From the NCBI GenBank assembly GCA_905181725.1, contig CAJIYX010000059.1, forward strand, positions 1-64,000: a stretch of 64,000 nucleotides of DNA, read 5' to 3'. Below the pieces are notes generated by a model. It worked only from the letters and a program-made list of their open reading frames with translations. It did not search any database and was not told where the DNA came from. This document shows positions 63,407-64,000 of the stretch, in pieces. Position 1 is the first letter of the stretch, and every line of letters starts with the position of its first letter. The stretch comes from Alphaproteobacteria bacterium UBA830 (GTDB lineage: Bacteria > Pseudomonadota > Alphaproteobacteria > MPNO01 > UBA830). The translations under genes were made by a program, and so were the position numbers.

Positions 63407-64000
63407 GTGTACGCTCTGATATTTACAGTTTTCGTCGACATGGTCGGGTTCGGCATTGTGCTGCCGATGCTGCCGCTCTATGCGCAGAAATTCGGTGCCT
63501 CGCCCGAGATCGTCACGCTCGTCGCCGTCAGCTATACGCTCGCGCAGTCTATCTTCGGGCCTTTCTGGGGCTGGCTGAGCGATCGGATCGGGCGAAAGCC
63601 GGTCCTGCTGTTCACCATTGGCGGCACGTTCTGCGCCTATTTCCTGCTCGCCTTCAGCTCGACACTCTGGATGCTGTTCATTGCCCGCTTCTTCGGCGGT
63701 GCGATGGCCGCAAATATGAGTGTCACCCAGGCGCTGATTGCCGATGTTACGACGCCGGAGGAGCGCACGCGTGCCATCGCCCGGTTGTCGGGTGCCGCCG
63801 GGCTCGGCTTTGTTGCCGGCCCCGCGATTGGTGGGTTGCTGGGCGGCAGCGATCCGGCGAACCCGGACTTTCTGTCGCCTTATCTGGCCGCAGCCGCGTT
63901 TTCGATCACCGCCTTTGTGCTCGCGGTCATTCTGATCCGGGAGACCGTCTCGGCGGAACAGAAAATCCGTGCCCGTACGATGCCGGGGCTTTCAAGCTGG
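63407..64000 (+). CDS. MFS transporter, N-terminal part, runs off window
   Basis: A frame open from GTG 63407 to the right edge gives 198 residues of a major facilitator protein. The first helix is LIFTVFVDMVGFGIVLPMLPLYA, the loop 2-3 signature is GWLSDRIGRKPVLLF, and the fifth helix has GAAGLGFVAGPAIGGLLGG; these resemble the TetA/multidrug DHA1 branch. The in-frame TGA lies eight codons upstream, so GTG is the only usable start, and the N-terminus is slightly shorter than in relatives. It follows the palindromic element by 141 bases. Confidence 0.88.
   Translation, partial: MYALIFTVFVDMVGFGIVLPMLPLYAQKFGASPEIVTLVAVSYTLAQSIFGPFWGWLSDRIGRKPVLLFTIGGTFCAYFLLAFSSTLWMLFIARFFGGAMAANMSVTQALIADVTTPEERTRAIARLSGAAGLGFVAGPAIGGLLGGSDPANPDFLSPYLAAAAFSITAFVLAVILIRETVSAEQKIRARTMPGLSSW

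Noticed and set aside
1-64000. tRNA, rRNA, CRISPR arrays and intact insertion sequences
   Set aside because: I looked for cloverleaf-like segments, regularly spaced repeats and transposase frames and saw none that convinced me; a dedicated scan (tRNAscan-SE, minced, ISfinder) could still find something missed by eye.

Overview
The window is a 64 kb piece of a chromosome from a GC-rich alphaproteobacterium, probably a free-living or marine Rhodospirillales-type organism. The evidence is the family content: hopanoid genes hpnN and hpnA, tricarballylate genes tcuA/tcuB with a PrpF isomerase, DUF1491, a twin-transmembrane small protein, gluQRS, and many acyl-CoA, SDR, VOC and Rieske genes typical of aromatic and organic-acid metabolism. 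There is no rRNA, tRNA, CRISPR array or intact insertion sequence that I can see.

Layout. 1-1230 is a clearly AT-richer, foreign-looking strip (FolB-like gene fragment, RidA, remnant of a tyrosine integrase). 1237-3347 carries an acyl-CoA ligase and a SixA-like protein whose catalytic His is an Arg. 3540-7499 is a tricarballylate/aconitate cluster (tcuA, tcuB, prpF-like). 7529-13366 is an accessory catabolic block on mostly the minus strand (Rieske oxygenase, SDR, alpha/beta hydrolase, NIPSNAP, two VOC proteins, SRPBCC protein), with the relic of a second alpha/beta hydrolase. 13478-17859 links a CDP-alcohol phosphatidyltransferase to hpnN and hpnA. 17892-21053 is a compact URC-type uracil catabolism operon (URC1, URC4, upp), divergent from two tandem luciferase-like oxidoreductases. 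23905-26629 is etfB-etfA-hbd (acyl-CoA electron transfer and beta-oxidation). 26854-35953 is mostly housekeeping (GST, Nudix, gluQRS, AlkA-type glycosylase, esterase, HNH nuclease, DegP protease). 36472-40128 is a cyclopropane fatty acid type cluster (DUF1365, cfa, a diiron-like protein, SDR). 40622-53784 mixes intact enzymes with several decayed genes. 53911-58805 holds an aryl-CoA monooxygenase/reductase with its MarR regulator and a PaaK-type ligase. The end carries an inactive-looking trypsin/PDZ protein, an orphan PEP-CTERM signal, a TauE/SafE transporter, a HAD phosphatase, a gene cut by a palindromic repeat, and the start of an MFS transporter.

Two themes stand out. First, gene decay is frequent: an acetolactate synthase-like gene with a nonsense codon and a large internal deletion, a truncated RND adaptor with a nonsense codon, a frameshifted class IV aminotransferase, a reductase with a premature TAA, a hydrolase ghost and a membrane gene ended by a palindromic element. 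Second, there are readable regulatory structures: two identical-type TetR operators, an AT-rich inverted repeat at the MarR divergent promoter, two palindromic BIME-like repeats, several strong intrinsic terminators, and four alternately complementary segments inside the first 80 nt of the URC1 coding region that resemble an attenuator. All function calls rest on reading protein motifs by eye; no database search was possible.
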